Assembly: GCF_900188165.1 (NCBI RefSeq)
Contig: NZ_FZOS01000003.1
Location: forward strand, 168,696-232,695
DNA from: Edaphosphingomonas laterariae
Lineage (GTDB): Bacteria > Pseudomonadota > Alphaproteobacteria > Sphingomonadales > Sphingomonadaceae
Direction: 5' to 3'
DNA: 64,000 nucleotides
Below are positions 26,081 through 36,628 of this stretch, piece by piece (the first letter of the stretch is position 1; the number at the start of each line of letters is the position of its first letter). A program made the translations under genes and the position numbers. The notes below the pieces were generated by a model that saw only the letters and a list, made by a program, of their open reading frames with translations, made no database searches and was not told the DNA's origin.

Positions 26081-26692
26081 TCAACCCAGATTCTGTTTTA
26101 TTTTTCAATATGTTAATGCGGAATCTCGGGAATGCAGCTGGCCCTATGAATACGCATCCAGTCGCCCCACCCCTCGCGTGGAACGAAATTTTTTGCCGTC
26201 AGGGCGGCATTTCCTGAAACACTGGCAAAGCCGCTGCCGCCCACTGAGCATCTTTCCGCCGCGTATGTCTTTGCTGGCGGCAAGGTCGATGGAACTGCAC
26301 TGCCTGCGGCAGGCATGAAGGCCAGCAGGCCCGACGCGCGGGAATGCCCCCAGCCGCCGAGATGGCGCAACATTGCCGGGAGCTGGCTTTTGGCGCTCCG
26401 TTCGGTCTGGCGAATGCGCGGGGATATGATTGGGAAGGGGGGCCGGGATGACGGGCAACACCGTGCCCGAGATCCCCGTTCTTCGGTTCCGCTGCTCCGA
26501 TCTCAATCCGATCGAGCGGGCATCCGCGAGGGCTGGTGGCTCGTCCGAAGGACCAGGGTCGGTTCCGTCGCGCGTTGGAGCCGCCGAGGCAACGTGCAAA
26601 CAACGTCAGGGGCGGCGGATATAGTTCCATCTGACGCTCGGCGTGCCTTGCGGCAGACCGTTCTCCCGAGGGTCGTCAGGATCCATCATCGC
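26081..26692. other. Intergenic stretch without a recognised gene
   Basis: About 610 bases between the receptor promoter and the steroid operon end. Several open frames of up to 150 codons exist on both strands but their translations are arginine/proline-rich and show no family or start-site support. The first 60 bases are A/T-rich (ATTCTGTTTTATTTTTC), consistent with a promoter region. Nothing else was seen. Confidence 0.5.
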
Positions 26693-26731
26693 TGCGCCGT
26701 CATGCCGAAGCGGGTTCAGCATGACGGCGCA
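26693..26731. repeat. Palindromic repeat downstream of the ferredoxin gene
   Basis: Perfect 13-base arms TGCGCCGTCATGC (26693-26705) and GCATGACGGCGCA (26719-26731) flank a 13-base loop. It begins 5 bases after the ferredoxin stop. The CGTCATGC...GCATGACG arms resemble a dispersed palindrome family of sphingomonads. It may stabilise or end the long steroid mRNA, though there is no T-run. Confidence 0.6.
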
Positions 26732-26736
26732 TGGCA

Positions 26737-27054
26737 TCAGAATTGTGGCGCGATTTCGACTTCGAGGCCGTCGAACTCGGGCTTGAGCAGGATCTGGCAG
26801 GAGAGGCGGGAGGAGGGGCGGACCTCGACGATCTCGGCCATTCCTTCCAGCATATCCTGTTCATCCTCGATCGGCGCAGGCAGGCCCGCGCCGTTCGCGA
26901 TATAGACGTGGCACGACCCGCACGAGCACATGCCCCCGCAGGTGCCGTCGACGCCGAGGCCGGCGTCGCGCAGCATCTCCATCAACGCCGAGCCCTCGAC
27001 ACCGTCGATCTGCTGGCGCTCTCCGTCGCGGGTGGTGACGTTGATGGTGATCAT
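26737..27054 (-). CDS. 2Fe-2S ferredoxin
   Basis: A 105-residue ferredoxin. The cluster ligands are in the run GTCGGMCSCGSCHVYIANG (C-x5-C-x2-C) with the fourth cysteine in RLSCQILL. The spacing is that of adrenodoxin/putidaredoxin-like proteins, which feed electrons to P450s and to Rieske oxygenases. It is the last gene of the steroid operon, overlapping the thiolase stop by one base. A monooxygenase acting on the steroid nucleus is the likely partner but is not encoded here (inference). Confidence 0.9.
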   Translation of the reverse strand: MITINVTTRDGERQQIDGVEGSALMEMLRDAGLGVDGTCGGMCSCGSCHVYIANGAGLPAPIEDEQDMLEGMAEIVEVRPSSRLSCQILLKPEFDGLEVEIAPQF

Positions 27055-28256
27055 CAGACGATCTCGAACAGGCCGGCGGCGCCCATGCCGCCCGCGATGC
27101 ACATCGACACGACGGCATATTTCACGCCACGGCGCTTGCCTTCGAGGAGCGCGGCGCCGACGAGGCGCGAACCCGTCATGCCGAAGGGGTGGCCGATGGC
27201 GATGCCGCCGCCGTTCACGTTCAGCAATTCGGGGTCGATGCCCAGCTTCTGCTGGCAGTAGATCGCCTGCGAAGCGAAGGCTTCGTTGATTTCCCAAAGG
27301 CCGATGTCCGACACCTTCAGGCCCGCGCGCTCGAGCAGCTTCGGCACGGCGAAGACGGGGCCGATGCCCATTTCCTCCGGCGCGCAGCCGGCGACCTGGA
27401 AACCGCGATAGATGCCGAGGATCGGCAGGCCTTCCTTCTCGGCGATGGCGCGATCGACGACGACCTGGGCGGCCGCGCCGTCGGAAAGCTGGCTGGCATT
27501 GCCGGCGGTGATGAAGCGGCCTTCCTTGACGATATCGCCATTCTTGAAGACAGGCTTCAGATTGGCCAGCGCCTCGGCGGTCGTGTCGCCACGAATACCT
27601 TCGTCACGATCGAGCGTGACGCTTTCCTTGCCGGTTTCGTTGCCTTCCTTGTCGAACAGCGCCTTTTCGACGGTGATCGGCACGATCTCGTCCTTGAAGC
27701 GGCCGGCGGCGGTGGCGGCACCGGCGCGCTGCTGGCTCAGCGCCGAGAAGGCGTCCTGCGCCTCGCGGCTGATGCCGTAGCGTTCGGCCACGATTTCGGC
27801 GGTTTCGATCATCGCCATATAGGCGTGGGGTTCGGCCGCGATCACCGCCTTGCTGCGGTTGCGATAGGTCATCGCATGCTTGTTGAGCGTCAGCGAGATC
27901 GATTCCACGCCGCCGGCGACGGCCGCGTCGATGTCGCCCGCGATGATCGAGCGCGCGGCAAGCGCGACGGCGGTCAGGCCCGAACCGCACTTGCGATCGA
28001 GCGCGAAGCCGGCGACCGACTGGCCGAGGCCGGCGGTCGCGGCGGTCAGCCGGCCGAGATTGTAGCTCTGCGTGCCGCTCTGCGTGCCGACGCCCAGGAA
28101 GATATCGTCGATGCGGGCGGGATCGAGGCCCGAACGCTCGACGGCGGCCTTGACGACATGGCCCGACATGACCGGGGCTTCGGTGTCGTTGAAAGCGCCG
28201 CGATAGGCCTTGCCGACGCCGGTGCGGGCGGTGGAAACGATAACGGCTTCACGCAT
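27054..28256 (-). CDS. Acetyl-CoA acyltransferase (thiolase)
   Basis: A 400-residue degradative thiolase. The acyl-binding cysteine is in [15 protein letters not shown], the histidine in [14 protein letters not shown] and the second cysteine in [15 protein letters not shown]. Resembles FadA/FadA5-type thiolases that release acetyl- or propionyl-CoA in beta-oxidation. In the steroid operon it is the second thiolase besides FadA6, so each may serve a different oxidation round. It starts 6 bases after the SnoaL-like gene. The exact step is not decided by sequence. Confidence 0.88.
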   Translation of the reverse strand: MREAVIVSTARTGVGKAYRGAFNDTEAPVMSGHVVKAAVERSGLDPARIDDIFLGVGTQSGTQSYNLGRLTAATAGLGQSVAGFALDRKCGSGLTAVALAARSIIAGDIDAAVAGGVESISLTLNKHAMTYRNRSKAVIAAEPHAYMAMIETAEIVAERYGISREAQDAFSALSQQRAGAATAAGRFKDEIVPITVEKALFDKEGNETGKESVTLDRDEGIRGDTTAEALANLKPVFKNGDIVKEGRFITAGNASQLSDGAAAQVVVDRAIAEKEGLPILGIYRGFQVAGCAPEEMGIGPVFAVPKLLERAGLKVSDIGLWEINEAFASQAIYCQQKLGIDPELLNVNGGGIAIGHPFGMTGSRLVGAALLEGKRRGVKYAVVSMCIAGGMGAAGLFEIV

Positions 28257-28262
28257 GACTGA

Positions 28263-28634
28263 TCACATTCCCTGCATGTTGTTGGGGCCGAAATAGGCCC
28301 GCATTTCGACGACCTTGCCGTCCTCGTTGAAGCGGAAGGTATCGATCACGTCGATCCGTGCCGTATCCTTGAACGCCAAAGCGACGGAAAAAGCAAAGGC
28401 GGCATGGTTGCCGGCGGTGCGGATCGGGCCTTCCAGCGTCAGCTTGGCGCCGGTCTGCATCGACGCGGTGTAGAAAGCGAGGATCGCGTCATGGCCGATA
28501 TGGGCCGGCGAGCCGATCGGATCCTCGACCGATGCGTCGGGCGCGAACAGGGCGGCAACCGCGGCCGGATCGCTGTTGGCGAACGCGTTCACATAAGCGT
28601 GGACGGCGGCAACCATCTGTTCGTGCGTGGGCAT
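28263..28634 (-). CDS. SnoaL/ketosteroid-isomerase-like protein
   Basis: A 123-residue cone-shaped NTF2-fold protein: MPTHEQMVAAVHAYVNAFAN, then ALFAPDASVEDPIGSPAHIG and FRFNEDGKVVEMRAYFG. The EDPIG block and the spacing are typical of steroid delta-isomerase-like SnoaL proteins. A related gene with the same EDPIG block lies at 58163. In the operon it may isomerise a double bond of a steroid-derived CoA ester or act as a ligand-binding protein. The start at 28634 is chosen because the reading frame before it is a shadow of the MaoC gene. Confidence 0.78.
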   Translation of the reverse strand: MPTHEQMVAAVHAYVNAFANSDPAAVAALFAPDASVEDPIGSPAHIGHDAILAFYTASMQTGAKLTLEGPIRTAGNHAAFAFSVALAFKDTARIDVIDTFRFNEDGKVVEMRAYFGPNNMQGM

Positions 28635-28641
28635 CTCTCTC

Positions 28642-29103
28642 TTACTCCGGAAAGTAGCGGCCGATGGTATCGACGACGCAGGCCGGCTTGTCGCTGCCGT
28701 CGATTTCGATGGTGATGCGGACGACGAGCTGGATCGCGCCCTTGATCTCCTCCACGCCGACGATCTCGCCGACGCCGCGAATGCGCGAACCTTCGGGAAC
28801 GGGGGCAAGGAAGCGGGTCTTATCCGTGCCGACATTCACGGCATGGACGAAGCCCTGCACGTCGATCAGCTGCGGCAGGAAGAAGTTGGCAAGGCTGAGC
28901 GTCAGATAGCCGTGCGCGATCGTGCGGCCGAACGGGCCGGTCTTGGCGCGTTCGGTATCGACGTGGATCCACTGGTGATCGCCCGTCACCTCGGCAAAGC
29001 CGTCGATGCGCTTCTGGTCGATCGTCAGCCAATCGGTCGGCCCCAGCTTGGTGCCTTCCTGGCCGACCAGATCATGCGGCTTGGCATAAATCCTGGCGGT
29101 CAT
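28642..29103 (-). CDS. MaoC-family hydratase (NodN-like)
   Basis: A 153-residue single-hotdog protein. The R-hydratase signature is GFAEVTGDHQWIHVD with catalytic Asp/His, followed by FGRTIAHGYLTLSLANFFLP and INRVRFLAPVP-like (KTRFLAPVPEGSRIRG). Such enzymes add water to 2-enoyl-CoA giving R-3-hydroxyacyl-CoA. Placed 4 bases after ipdF and 7 before the SnoaL-like gene, so it serves one hydration step in the ring or side-chain oxidation, exact substrate unknown. Confidence 0.85.
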   Translation of the reverse strand: MTARIYAKPHDLVGQEGTKLGPTDWLTIDQKRIDGFAEVTGDHQWIHVDTERAKTGPFGRTIAHGYLTLSLANFFLPQLIDVQGFVHAVNVGTDKTRFLAPVPEGSRIRGVGEIVGVEEIKGAIQLVVRITIEIDGSDKPACVVDTIGRYFPE

Positions 29104-29107
29104 CGCG

Positions 29108-29887
29108 TCAGGCCCTCTGGCTCGAAACCGAAACGACTTCGCCCGTCATGTAGCTGGCAAGGTCTGACGCCAGGAACAGCATGACGTTGGAGATTTCCCA
29201 CACTTCGGCGGCGCGGCCAAAGGCTTCGCGCTTGGTGAGTTCGGCCAGCAGATCGTCCGTCGTCACCTTGGCGAGGAAGGCGTGCATCGCGATCGAAGGC
29301 GACACCGCGTTGATGCGGACGCCATGTTCGGCCGCTTCCACCGCCGAACAGCGGGTGAAGGCCATCACGCCGGCCTTGGCGGCAGCATAATGGGCCTGGC
29401 CCTTCTGCGCGCGCCAGCCGAGCACGGAGGCGTTGTTGACGATCGCACCGGTCTTGCGGCCCTGCATGTGCGGCAGGAAGGCGCGGGTCATGCGGAACAC
29501 GCTGGTCAGCGTCACGTCCATCACGCGGTTCCACTGGTCGTCGGTCATGTCGACGACATCGACTTCGCCGCCGAGGCCGGCATTGTTGATCAGCACGTCG
29601 ACATGGCCGAGCTGGGCGACGGCCGCGTCGCGCAGGGCCTGGACCTGCTCTTCATTGGTGACGTCGCAGATGTGCACGAAGGGGCGGGTGCCCACGGCTT
29701 CGGCGATCTTGTCGGCGGCTTCGTTCAGCCGGCGCTCGTGGAAATCGCTGATCAGCACGGTCGCGCCTTCTTCGGCCGCGCGCTTGGCGGTGGCGAAGCC
29801 GATGCCGGTGCCGGCGGCGGCGGTGACGACGACAGTCTTGCCCTTCAGCAGGCCGACGGGGGTGGGGTAAGCAGGAATGCTGGTCAT
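29108..29887 (-). CDS. ipdF: Short-chain dehydrogenase, IpdF type
   Basis: A 259-residue SDR. Instead of the usual TGxxxGIG it reads VVVTAAAGTGIGFATAKRA, then LISDFHERRLNEAAD, LINNAGLGGEVDVVDMTDD, ASVLGWRAQKGQAHYAAAKA and INAVSPSIAMHAFLAK. These blocks, including TAAAGTGIG and SDHHERRL-like, are those of IpdF of mycobacteria, which oxidises the 5-hydroxyl of the steroid C/D-ring intermediate 5-OH-HIC-CoA. Catalytic Ser/Tyr/Lys are in place. It lies between an acyl-CoA dehydrogenase and MaoC gene in the operon. Confidence 0.85.
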   Translation of the reverse strand: MTSIPAYPTPVGLLKGKTVVVTAAAGTGIGFATAKRAAEEGATVLISDFHERRLNEAADKIAEAVGTRPFVHICDVTNEEQVQALRDAAVAQLGHVDVLINNAGLGGEVDVVDMTDDQWNRVMDVTLTSVFRMTRAFLPHMQGRKTGAIVNNASVLGWRAQKGQAHYAAAKAGVMAFTRCSAVEAAEHGVRINAVSPSIAMHAFLAKVTTDDLLAELTKREAFGRAAEVWEISNVMLFLASDLASYMTGEVVSVSSQRA

Positions 29888-29893
29888 GCGGGC

Positions 29894-31027
29894 TTATTCC
29901 GTATCGATGATGGCGCGGGCGACAAGCTCGCGCTGATGAGCAGGGGAGTCGAGCAGCGAGGCGGTGCCGCGCGCGCGCTTGAAGAACAGATGGGCGTGAT
30001 GCTCCCAGGTGAAGCCGATGCCGCCATGGAGCTGGATGCCGTCCGCCGTGATGCGCAGATAGGCGTCCGAACAATAAGCGCGGGCCGACGAAGCCAGCGT
30101 TTCCATGTCGTCGCCATTCCGCTCGACCGCGTCGGCGGCCATGGCAGCGGCAGAGCGGGCGGCTTCCAGCCACAGCTTCATGTCGGCCATGCGATGCTTC
30201 ATCGCCTGGAAGGAGCCGATCAGACGACCGAACTGCACGCGCTGCTTGGAATATTCCACCGTCTCGTCAAGCGTGCGGGCCATGCCGCCCACCTGTTCGG
30301 AGGCGAGGATGGCGGACGCGATCGCCAGCGTGCGGCGCAGCGCCGGGCCGGCCTGGCCGGCTTCGCCCAGGATCGCATCGTCATCCACCGCCAGATCGAG
30401 ATCGACATGGGCGAGCGGACGGGTGAGATCGAGCGAGGTCAGCCCTTCGCGCTTCAGATTGGCGGCCGGCAGCGCGATCAGGCTGATGCCGTCCCAGCCC
30501 GTCGAACCCGCCGTGCGGGCCGCGACGACCAGCAGGTCCGCCGCTTCGCCGAAGGGCACGAAATGGGCGCGGCCGGTCAATCGCCAGCCGGCGCCGTCCT
30601 TGGTCAGAACCGGGCCGATCCCGTCGGGCAGCGGCTGGCCGGCGGCATCGCGCATCGCCAGCGTCGCGATCGCCTCGCCACGGGCGATCGGGGCGAGCAG
30701 GGTGGCCTGCTGCGCCTCGGTGCCCGCTTCGGCGATCGCGGTTGCCGCCAGCACGGCGGTTTCGAACCAGGGGATCGGCGCCAGCGTGCTGCCCAGTTCC
30801 TGCGCGATCAGCGACAGTTCCACCGGGCCGAGCCCGGCGCCGCCATTGGCTTCGGAGATGCCGATGCCGGCGAAACCCAGCTCGCCGGCGAAGCTCGCCC
30901 ACAGCTCGCGGTCCCAGCCGGCGCCGTCGACGGCCTTGCGCAGCCGATCGAAATCCGCCTGGTCGCGCAGGAAATTCCGCGCGCTGTCGCGGATGAAGAT
31001 CTGATCGTCGGTCAGTCCCGCGGACAT
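29894..31027 (-). CDS. Acyl-CoA dehydrogenase of the steroid operon
   Basis: A 377-residue FAD enzyme starting MSAGLTDDQIFIRDSARNFL. The flavin/substrate segments are LGFAGIGISEANGGAGLGPV, LEAARSAAAMAADAVERNGD and ADGIQLHGGIGFTWEHHAHL. The C terminus with HLFFKRARGTASL lacks the usual YEGT glutamate, as in the FadE-type dehydrogenases that work as heterotetramers in steroid catabolism. It is the third acyl-CoA dehydrogenase of the operon, apart from the adjacent fadE31/fadE32 pair. Its partner and substrate are not clear. Confidence 0.85.
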   Translation of the reverse strand: MSAGLTDDQIFIRDSARNFLRDQADFDRLRKAVDGAGWDRELWASFAGELGFAGIGISEANGGAGLGPVELSLIAQELGSTLAPIPWFETAVLAATAIAEAGTEAQQATLLAPIARGEAIATLAMRDAAGQPLPDGIGPVLTKDGAGWRLTGRAHFVPFGEAADLLVVAARTAGSTGWDGISLIALPAANLKREGLTSLDLTRPLAHVDLDLAVDDDAILGEAGQAGPALRRTLAIASAILASEQVGGMARTLDETVEYSKQRVQFGRLIGSFQAMKHRMADMKLWLEAARSAAAMAADAVERNGDDMETLASSARAYCSDAYLRITADGIQLHGGIGFTWEHHAHLFFKRARGTASLLDSPAHQRELVARAIIDTE

Positions 31028-31031
31028 GGGC

Positions 31032-31940
31032 TCAGGCCGCGCCGTAGACCGGCTTGGCGGGCTCGCGCTCCGCCATCAGCTTTTCGACGATCGGGCCAAG
31101 CTCGTCCGCGGTGAAGCGGGCGCCCTTGTCGAAATTGGGGCTGTCGGTCCAGCCCTGCGACAGGAAGATGTTGCCGCCCTTCAGCTCGAACACCTGGCCG
31201 GTCACCTTCTTCGATTGCTCGCTGACCAGATAGGCGACCAGCGGCGCCATGTTTTCCGGCGCGAACACGTCGAATTCGCCTTCTCCCACGCTCATGTCGA
31301 ACGCGGTGGCGGTCATGCGGGTGCGGGCATTGGGGGCGAGCGCGTTGGCGGTGATGCCATAGCGCGCAAGTTCCGCCGCCTGGACCAGCGTTAGCGTGGC
31401 GATGCCGGCCTTGGCCGCCGCATAGGCGCTCTGGCCGATCGAACCCTGCAGGCCCGCGCCCGACGTGGTGTTGATGATGCGCGCGTCGATCGGGTTGCCG
31501 GCCTTCTGCTGGGCGCGCCAGTAATCGACCGCGTGGCGGCTGGTGCAGAAATGGCCACGCAGGTGGACGCGGGTCACCGCATCCCATTCTTCCGGCGTGC
31601 AGGAAACGAACATGCGGTCGCGCACGAAGCCGGCATTGTTCACCACCGCGTCGAGGCGACCGAAGGTCGAAACGGCGAGGTCGACCATGCGCTTGCCGGC
31701 ATCCCAGTCGGCCACGTCGCCGGTGTCGGCCACGGCTTCGCCGCCCATCGCGCGGATTTCTTCGACCACCAGTTCGGCCGCGCCCTTGGTCGCGCCGTCT
31801 TCGCCGTGCGTGCCGACGCCCAGATCGTTGACGACCACCTTGGCGCCTTCGGCGGCGAGGCCCAGCGCATAGGCCTTGCCCAGGCCGTTGCCGGCCCCCG
31901 TCACGATCGCCACGCGCCCTTCGCAAATGCCCACGTTCAA
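31032..31940 (-). CDS. Short-chain dehydrogenase, steroid cluster type (Rv3548c-like)
   Basis: A 302-residue SDR: AIVTGAGNGLGKAYALGLAA, VVNDLGVGTHGEDGATKGAA, the NNAG element VVNNAGFVRDRMFVSCTPEE, and the catalytic YAAAK in IGQSAYAAAKAGIATLTLVQ. The acidic VVNDLGVG turn and the longer C-terminal extension (ELKGGNIFLSQGW, then PNFDKGARFTADELGPIVEK) resemble the hydroxyacyl-CoA dehydrogenase-type SDRs of steroid loci and of multifunctional enzyme 2. Likely oxidises a 3-hydroxyacyl-CoA intermediate. NAD preference is suggested by the acidic residue after the second strand. Confidence 0.82.
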   Translation of the reverse strand: MNVGICEGRVAIVTGAGNGLGKAYALGLAAEGAKVVVNDLGVGTHGEDGATKGAAELVVEEIRAMGGEAVADTGDVADWDAGKRMVDLAVSTFGRLDAVVNNAGFVRDRMFVSCTPEEWDAVTRVHLRGHFCTSRHAVDYWRAQQKAGNPIDARIINTTSGAGLQGSIGQSAYAAAKAGIATLTLVQAAELARYGITANALAPNARTRMTATAFDMSVGEGEFDVFAPENMAPLVAYLVSEQSKKVTGQVFELKGGNIFLSQGWTDSPNFDKGARFTADELGPIVEKLMAEREPAKPVYGAA

Positions 31941-31956
31941 TTCCTCCGTATCAATC

Positions 31957-32555
31957 TCAGTTCGACCGCTTGAAACGCACCGCGCGTGCGCCGCCTTCGG
32001 GGCGGCCGCGTCCGGGTTCCATCGCGGTCAGGGGTTCGCATTCGACGAGATCCGCGAGCGAGCGGCGGGCAAGGCGGACATATTCGCCATCCTCACCCAT
32101 CCGCCAGAACACGTTATCCGCCGGGATTTCCTTCACCACCTTCGCAGGGTTGCCGGCGATCAGGCTGCGCGCCGGTGCCCGCATGTCGGATTTGACCAGG
32201 CTCAGGGCGCCGATCAGGCTGTCCTCGCCGATCTCCGCATCGTCGAGGACGACGCTGTTCATGCCGACGAGCACGTTCCGGCCGAGCCGGCAGCCGTGCA
32301 GCACCGCGCCATGGCCGATCGTGCAGCCGAAACCGACGATGCAATCGCTCTCCGACGAGGTGTGCAGCGTGCAATTGTCCTGCACGCTGGCATTGCCTTC
32401 GACCAGCACGCGCCCGAAATCGCCGCGCAGCGACGCGCCCGGGCCGATATAGCAGCCCGGGCCGATCACGACGTCGCCGATCAGCACCGCAGTGGGGTGC
32501 AGATAGGACGCCGGATCGACGACCGGAACCAGTCCTTCGAAGGCGTAGACGGGCA

Positions 32556-32556
<1 letters not shown>
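31957..32556 (-). CDS. Gamma-carbonic-anhydrase-like hexapeptide protein, PaaY/CaiE type
   Basis: A 199-residue left-handed beta-helix protein: hexapeptide repeats from LHPTAVLIGDVVIGPGCYIG to DDAEIGEDSLIGAL, with three putative zinc histidines in CTLHTSSES, IGHGAVLHGC. The closest functional relatives are PaaY, a thioesterase that rescues CoA from dead-end phenylacetate intermediates, and CaiE. Its presence inside a CoA-thioester pathway fits such a proofreading role (inference). The start shares one base with the fadA6 stop; the C-terminal tail is basic (GRPEGGARAVRFKRSN). Confidence 0.82.
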
Positions 32557-33699
<1,143 letters not shown>

Positions 33700-33707
<8 letters not shown>

Positions 33708-34701
33708 GGATCATCTCGCTTGCGAAGGTGCGATCGGGACCAAGATCGATGCCGCCGCCGATCACGGCGTCATCGATGCGCTTCAGGTGGAAGGTACGAT
33801 CTCCCCACGCACCGGCAAGGGCCCAGGCGCGCTTCATCCAGAAATGGAGATCGACTTCATAGGTGTAGCCCATGGCGCCATGGATCTGGATCGCGGTTTC
33901 GGCGGCGAAGATCGCGGCGTCGGTCGCGGCCAGCTTGGCGTGGCTGATATGGATGGGGGCACGGGCATGGCCGTTCTGCAGCGCATAGGCCGCGCGCCAC
34001 AGCACCGGCTTGGCGAATTCCACCTTCACCGCAACCGAAGCGGCATGGTGCTTCACCGCCTGGAACGAACCGATCGGCTGGCCGAACTGTTCGCGCTGCT
34101 GGGCATAATCCACGGACAGAGCGAGCATCCGGTCCGCCGCGCCGATCAACTGGGCGGCCGACATCAGGGCGGCGAGGTCGAGCAGCAGCGGATCATTGCC
34201 GCCCAGCGCGCCGCGCGCCGAAAGCCGGCGCAGCGGATCGACCGAATCCATCACCACGGGGGACGACGCGACATCGGCCAGCGCGCCGTTGGAAAGCACG
34301 GCGCCCGCCTGATCGAGATCGGCGATCCACGGGTTCACGTCATGCGCAAGCGCGACCTTGAGCTCGCCTGCGGCGATGTCGCCCAGCCGGTCGGTCTGGC
34401 CCTTGGCGGCAAGCCACGGGGCGGCGACGAAGGCGGTGTCGACGATCGGTTCGCTGACATCGGCGCGGCCGAGTTCGACCGCGATCAAAGCGGCTTCGAC
34501 CAGACCCATGCCGAGCCCGCCCTGATCCTCGGGCACGAGCAGGCCGGCGAGACCCATTTCGACCAGGCCGTTCCAGACCTGGGGGTCGCGATTGCCATGT
34601 TCGTCCAGCTTGCGGAGCAATTCGGGCGTGTGCGTGCCTTCGAGATATTCGCGCACGCTGTCGCGCAGCGTGATCTGATCCTCGGTGAAGCGGAAATCCA
34701 T
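33700..34701 (-). CDS. fadE32: Acyl-CoA dehydrogenase, FadE32/FadE33-like subunit
   Basis: A 333-residue dehydrogenase (MDFRFTEDQITLRDSVREYL). Short for the family, with GLAGLLVPEDQGGLGMGLVE, QREQFGQPIGSFQAVKHHAA and IQIHGAMGYTYEVDLHFWMK. The next upstream gene is FadE31-like; in mycobacteria FadE31 pairs with FadE32 or FadE33 in alpha2beta2 enzymes acting on C/D-ring CoA thioesters, so this should be the partner subunit. Whether it is closer to FadE32 or FadE33 cannot be decided by eye. The start at 34701 is 5 bases after the fadE31 stop. Confidence 0.82.
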
Positions 34702-34706
34702 CGAGC

Positions 34707-35858
34707 TTACCTCGGCAGGCCGAGCAGACGCTCGGCAATGATGTTGCGCTGAATCTCGTTCGATCCGGCGTAGATCGGGCCGGAGAGCGAGAAGATATAG
34801 CCTTCCAGCCATTCGTTGAGGCTGCCATCGGCATTGGTGCGGAGTTCCGCCGCCGCGCCGAGCAAGCTCATCGACACGCGATGCATCGCGCGGTCGAGTT
34901 CGGACCAGAAGATCTTGTTGAGGCTGGCTTCGGCGCCGATATGGCCGCCCGCCTGGATGGTCGACGCGACCATATAGGTGTTGAGCGCATAGGCCTCGGC
35001 ATCCGCCCAGGCCTGCGTCACCGCCTCGCGCGCCGCCGGCGACGCCGTCGCCGCATGCTGGCGATAAAGCTCCACCAGCCGCTTGGCGGTCGCCTGGAAG
35101 CGGGCAGGGGAGCGCAGCATCAGGCCGCGTTCGAAGCCCGCCGTGGCCATCGCGACGTTCCAGCCTTCGCCTTCGCCGGCGATGCGGTTTTCCACCGGCA
35201 CGCGCACTTCATCGAAGAAGATTTCGGCAAAGCCGGTCTCGCCATGCAACTGGCGGATCGGGCGCACGGTGACGCCCGGCGAATTGAGCGGCAGCAGGAT
35301 GAAGCTCAGCCCCTTGTGGCGCTTGCTGTCCTGATCGGTGCGGAACAGGCCGAAGCACCAGTCGGCAAAGGCCGCGCGGCTCGACCAGGTCTTCTGACCG
35401 CTGATCACATAATGATCGCCGTCACGCACGGCGCGGCTGCGGATCGCCGCCATGTCGGACCCGGCATTGGGTTCCGACCAGGCCTGCGCCCACATGATCT
35501 CGCCCTTGGCCATCGGCGTCAGGAAACGGGCCTTCTGCTCGTCCGTGCCATATTCCATGATGGTCGGGCCGAGCAGGAAGATGCCGTTCTGGTTGGCGCG
35601 CAGCGGCGCCTTGGCACGATAATATTCTTCTTCGAAGATCAGCCAGCGGATCAGATCGAGGTTGCGGCCGCCATAGGCTTCCGGCCACGTCACCATGCCC
35701 CAGTTGCCGGAGGCGAGCGTGCGTTCCCACTCGACATGCTGGTCATAGCCTTCGCGGCCTTCCAGCGTCTTGAGCGGGGTCTTGGGGACGTTCGCCTCCA
35801 TCCACGCGCGGACTTCGGCGCGGAAGGCGATCTGTTCGGGGGTGTAGTTGAGATCCAT
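34707..35858 (-). CDS. fadE31: Acyl-CoA dehydrogenase, FadE31-like subunit
   Basis: A 383-residue dehydrogenase. MDLNYTPEQIAFRAEVRAWM, WAQAWSEPNAGSDMAAIRSR, GLSFILLPLNSPGVTVRPIR, ERGLMLRSPARFQATAKRLV and PIYAGSNEIQRNIIAERLLG match FadE31 of mycobacteria block by block. The position of the classical catalytic glutamate (YEGT) is Ala (YAGS), as in FadE31, meaning the active-site base comes from elsewhere in the heterotetramer. Adjacent to its FadE32-like partner. Acts on the steroid C-ring-opened CoA ester. Confidence 0.88.
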   Translation of the reverse strand: MDLNYTPEQIAFRAEVRAWMEANVPKTPLKTLEGREGYDQHVEWERTLASGNWGMVTWPEAYGGRNLDLIRWLIFEEEYYRAKAPLRANQNGIFLLGPTIMEYGTDEQKARFLTPMAKGEIMWAQAWSEPNAGSDMAAIRSRAVRDGDHYVISGQKTWSSRAAFADWCFGLFRTDQDSKRHKGLSFILLPLNSPGVTVRPIRQLHGETGFAEIFFDEVRVPVENRIAGEGEGWNVAMATAGFERGLMLRSPARFQATAKRLVELYRQHAATASPAAREAVTQAWADAEAYALNTYMVASTIQAGGHIGAEASLNKIFWSELDRAMHRVSMSLLGAAAELRTNADGSLNEWLEGYIFSLSGPIYAGSNEIQRNIIAERLLGLPR

Positions 35859-35861
35859 GGC

Positions 35862-36614
35862 TTAGAACTTCGCCGCCTGGCCCTTGTCGTGGACGAAGGC
35901 GTCGCGCGACTTCTGGCTGTCTTCGTGCATGTACATTTCGAGCGTGAAGCCCTGTTCCCAGCGATAGCCCTGATCCACGTCGCGCGGCTCCAGGCCGTTC
36001 AGCGCTTCCTTGGCGATGGTCAGCGCCTTGCGGCTCTTGCCGGCGATCACCGCGCAGAATTCGCGCGCCTTGGTGACGAGCTGGTCGTTGGGCACCACCA
36101 TCTCGACCGCGCCGAGGCGATAGGCTTCCTGTGCGTCGATCTTGCCGCCGGTGAAGAAGGCGGCGCGCACCTTCTGGATCGGGAACATGCGCTGCAGGTG
36201 GCTCGCCCCGCCCATCGCGCCGCGATCGACCTCGGGCAGCGAGAAATAGGCGTCCTCGGCCGCGATCACGACGTCCGACGCGCCGCAGATGCCGATGCCG
36301 CCGCCGATCACGAAGCGGTGGACCGCCGTGACGACGGGCAGCGGGTTCAGGTGGATCGCCTTGAACGTGCGGTAATTGCCGCGGTTCAGCTTGGTGATCA
36401 GACCCGGATTGGCCTGCATCTCCTTGATGTCGACGCCGCCGCAGAAACCCTTGCCCTCGGCGCGGATCAGGATGCAGCGCACGTCGTCGCGCAGACCCAT
36501 GGCGGTGATGTGTTCGGGCAACTCGTTCCAGCCATCGGAATCGAGCGCGTTGACCGGCGGATGGTCGATGATGATCTCGCCGATGCGGTCCTCGACATGG
36601 GTGCGAATGGGCAT
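35862..36614 (-). CDS. echA20: Enoyl-CoA hydratase family ring-opening hydrolase EchA20
   Basis: A 250-residue crotonase. IIIDHPPVNALDSDGWNELP, GFCGGVDIKEMQANPGLITK and VIGGGIGICGASDVVIAAED form the oxyanion region; RGAMGGASHLQRMFP and YRWEQGFTLEMYMHEDSQKS match EchA20. In mycobacteria EchA20 hydrolytically opens the D ring of HIEC-CoA. Flanked by fadE31 and ipdC, the same company it keeps there. The start follows GGAGAGA in the leader. Confidence 0.9.
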   Translation of the reverse strand: MPIRTHVEDRIGEIIIDHPPVNALDSDGWNELPEHITAMGLRDDVRCILIRAEGKGFCGGVDIKEMQANPGLITKLNRGNYRTFKAIHLNPLPVVTAVHRFVIGGGIGICGASDVVIAAEDAYFSLPEVDRGAMGGASHLQRMFPIQKVRAAFFTGGKIDAQEAYRLGAVEMVVPNDQLVTKAREFCAVIAGKSRKALTIAKEALNGLEPRDVDQGYRWEQGFTLEMYMHEDSQKSRDAFVHDKGQAAKF

Positions 36615-36628
36615 GGTTCTGTCTCTCC

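Noticed and set aside
26113..26740. Open frames of up to 196 codons in the spacer before the ferredoxin gene
   Set aside because: Translations are Pro/Arg-rich on both strands, have no ribosome-binding site and overlap each other; none resembles a protein family.
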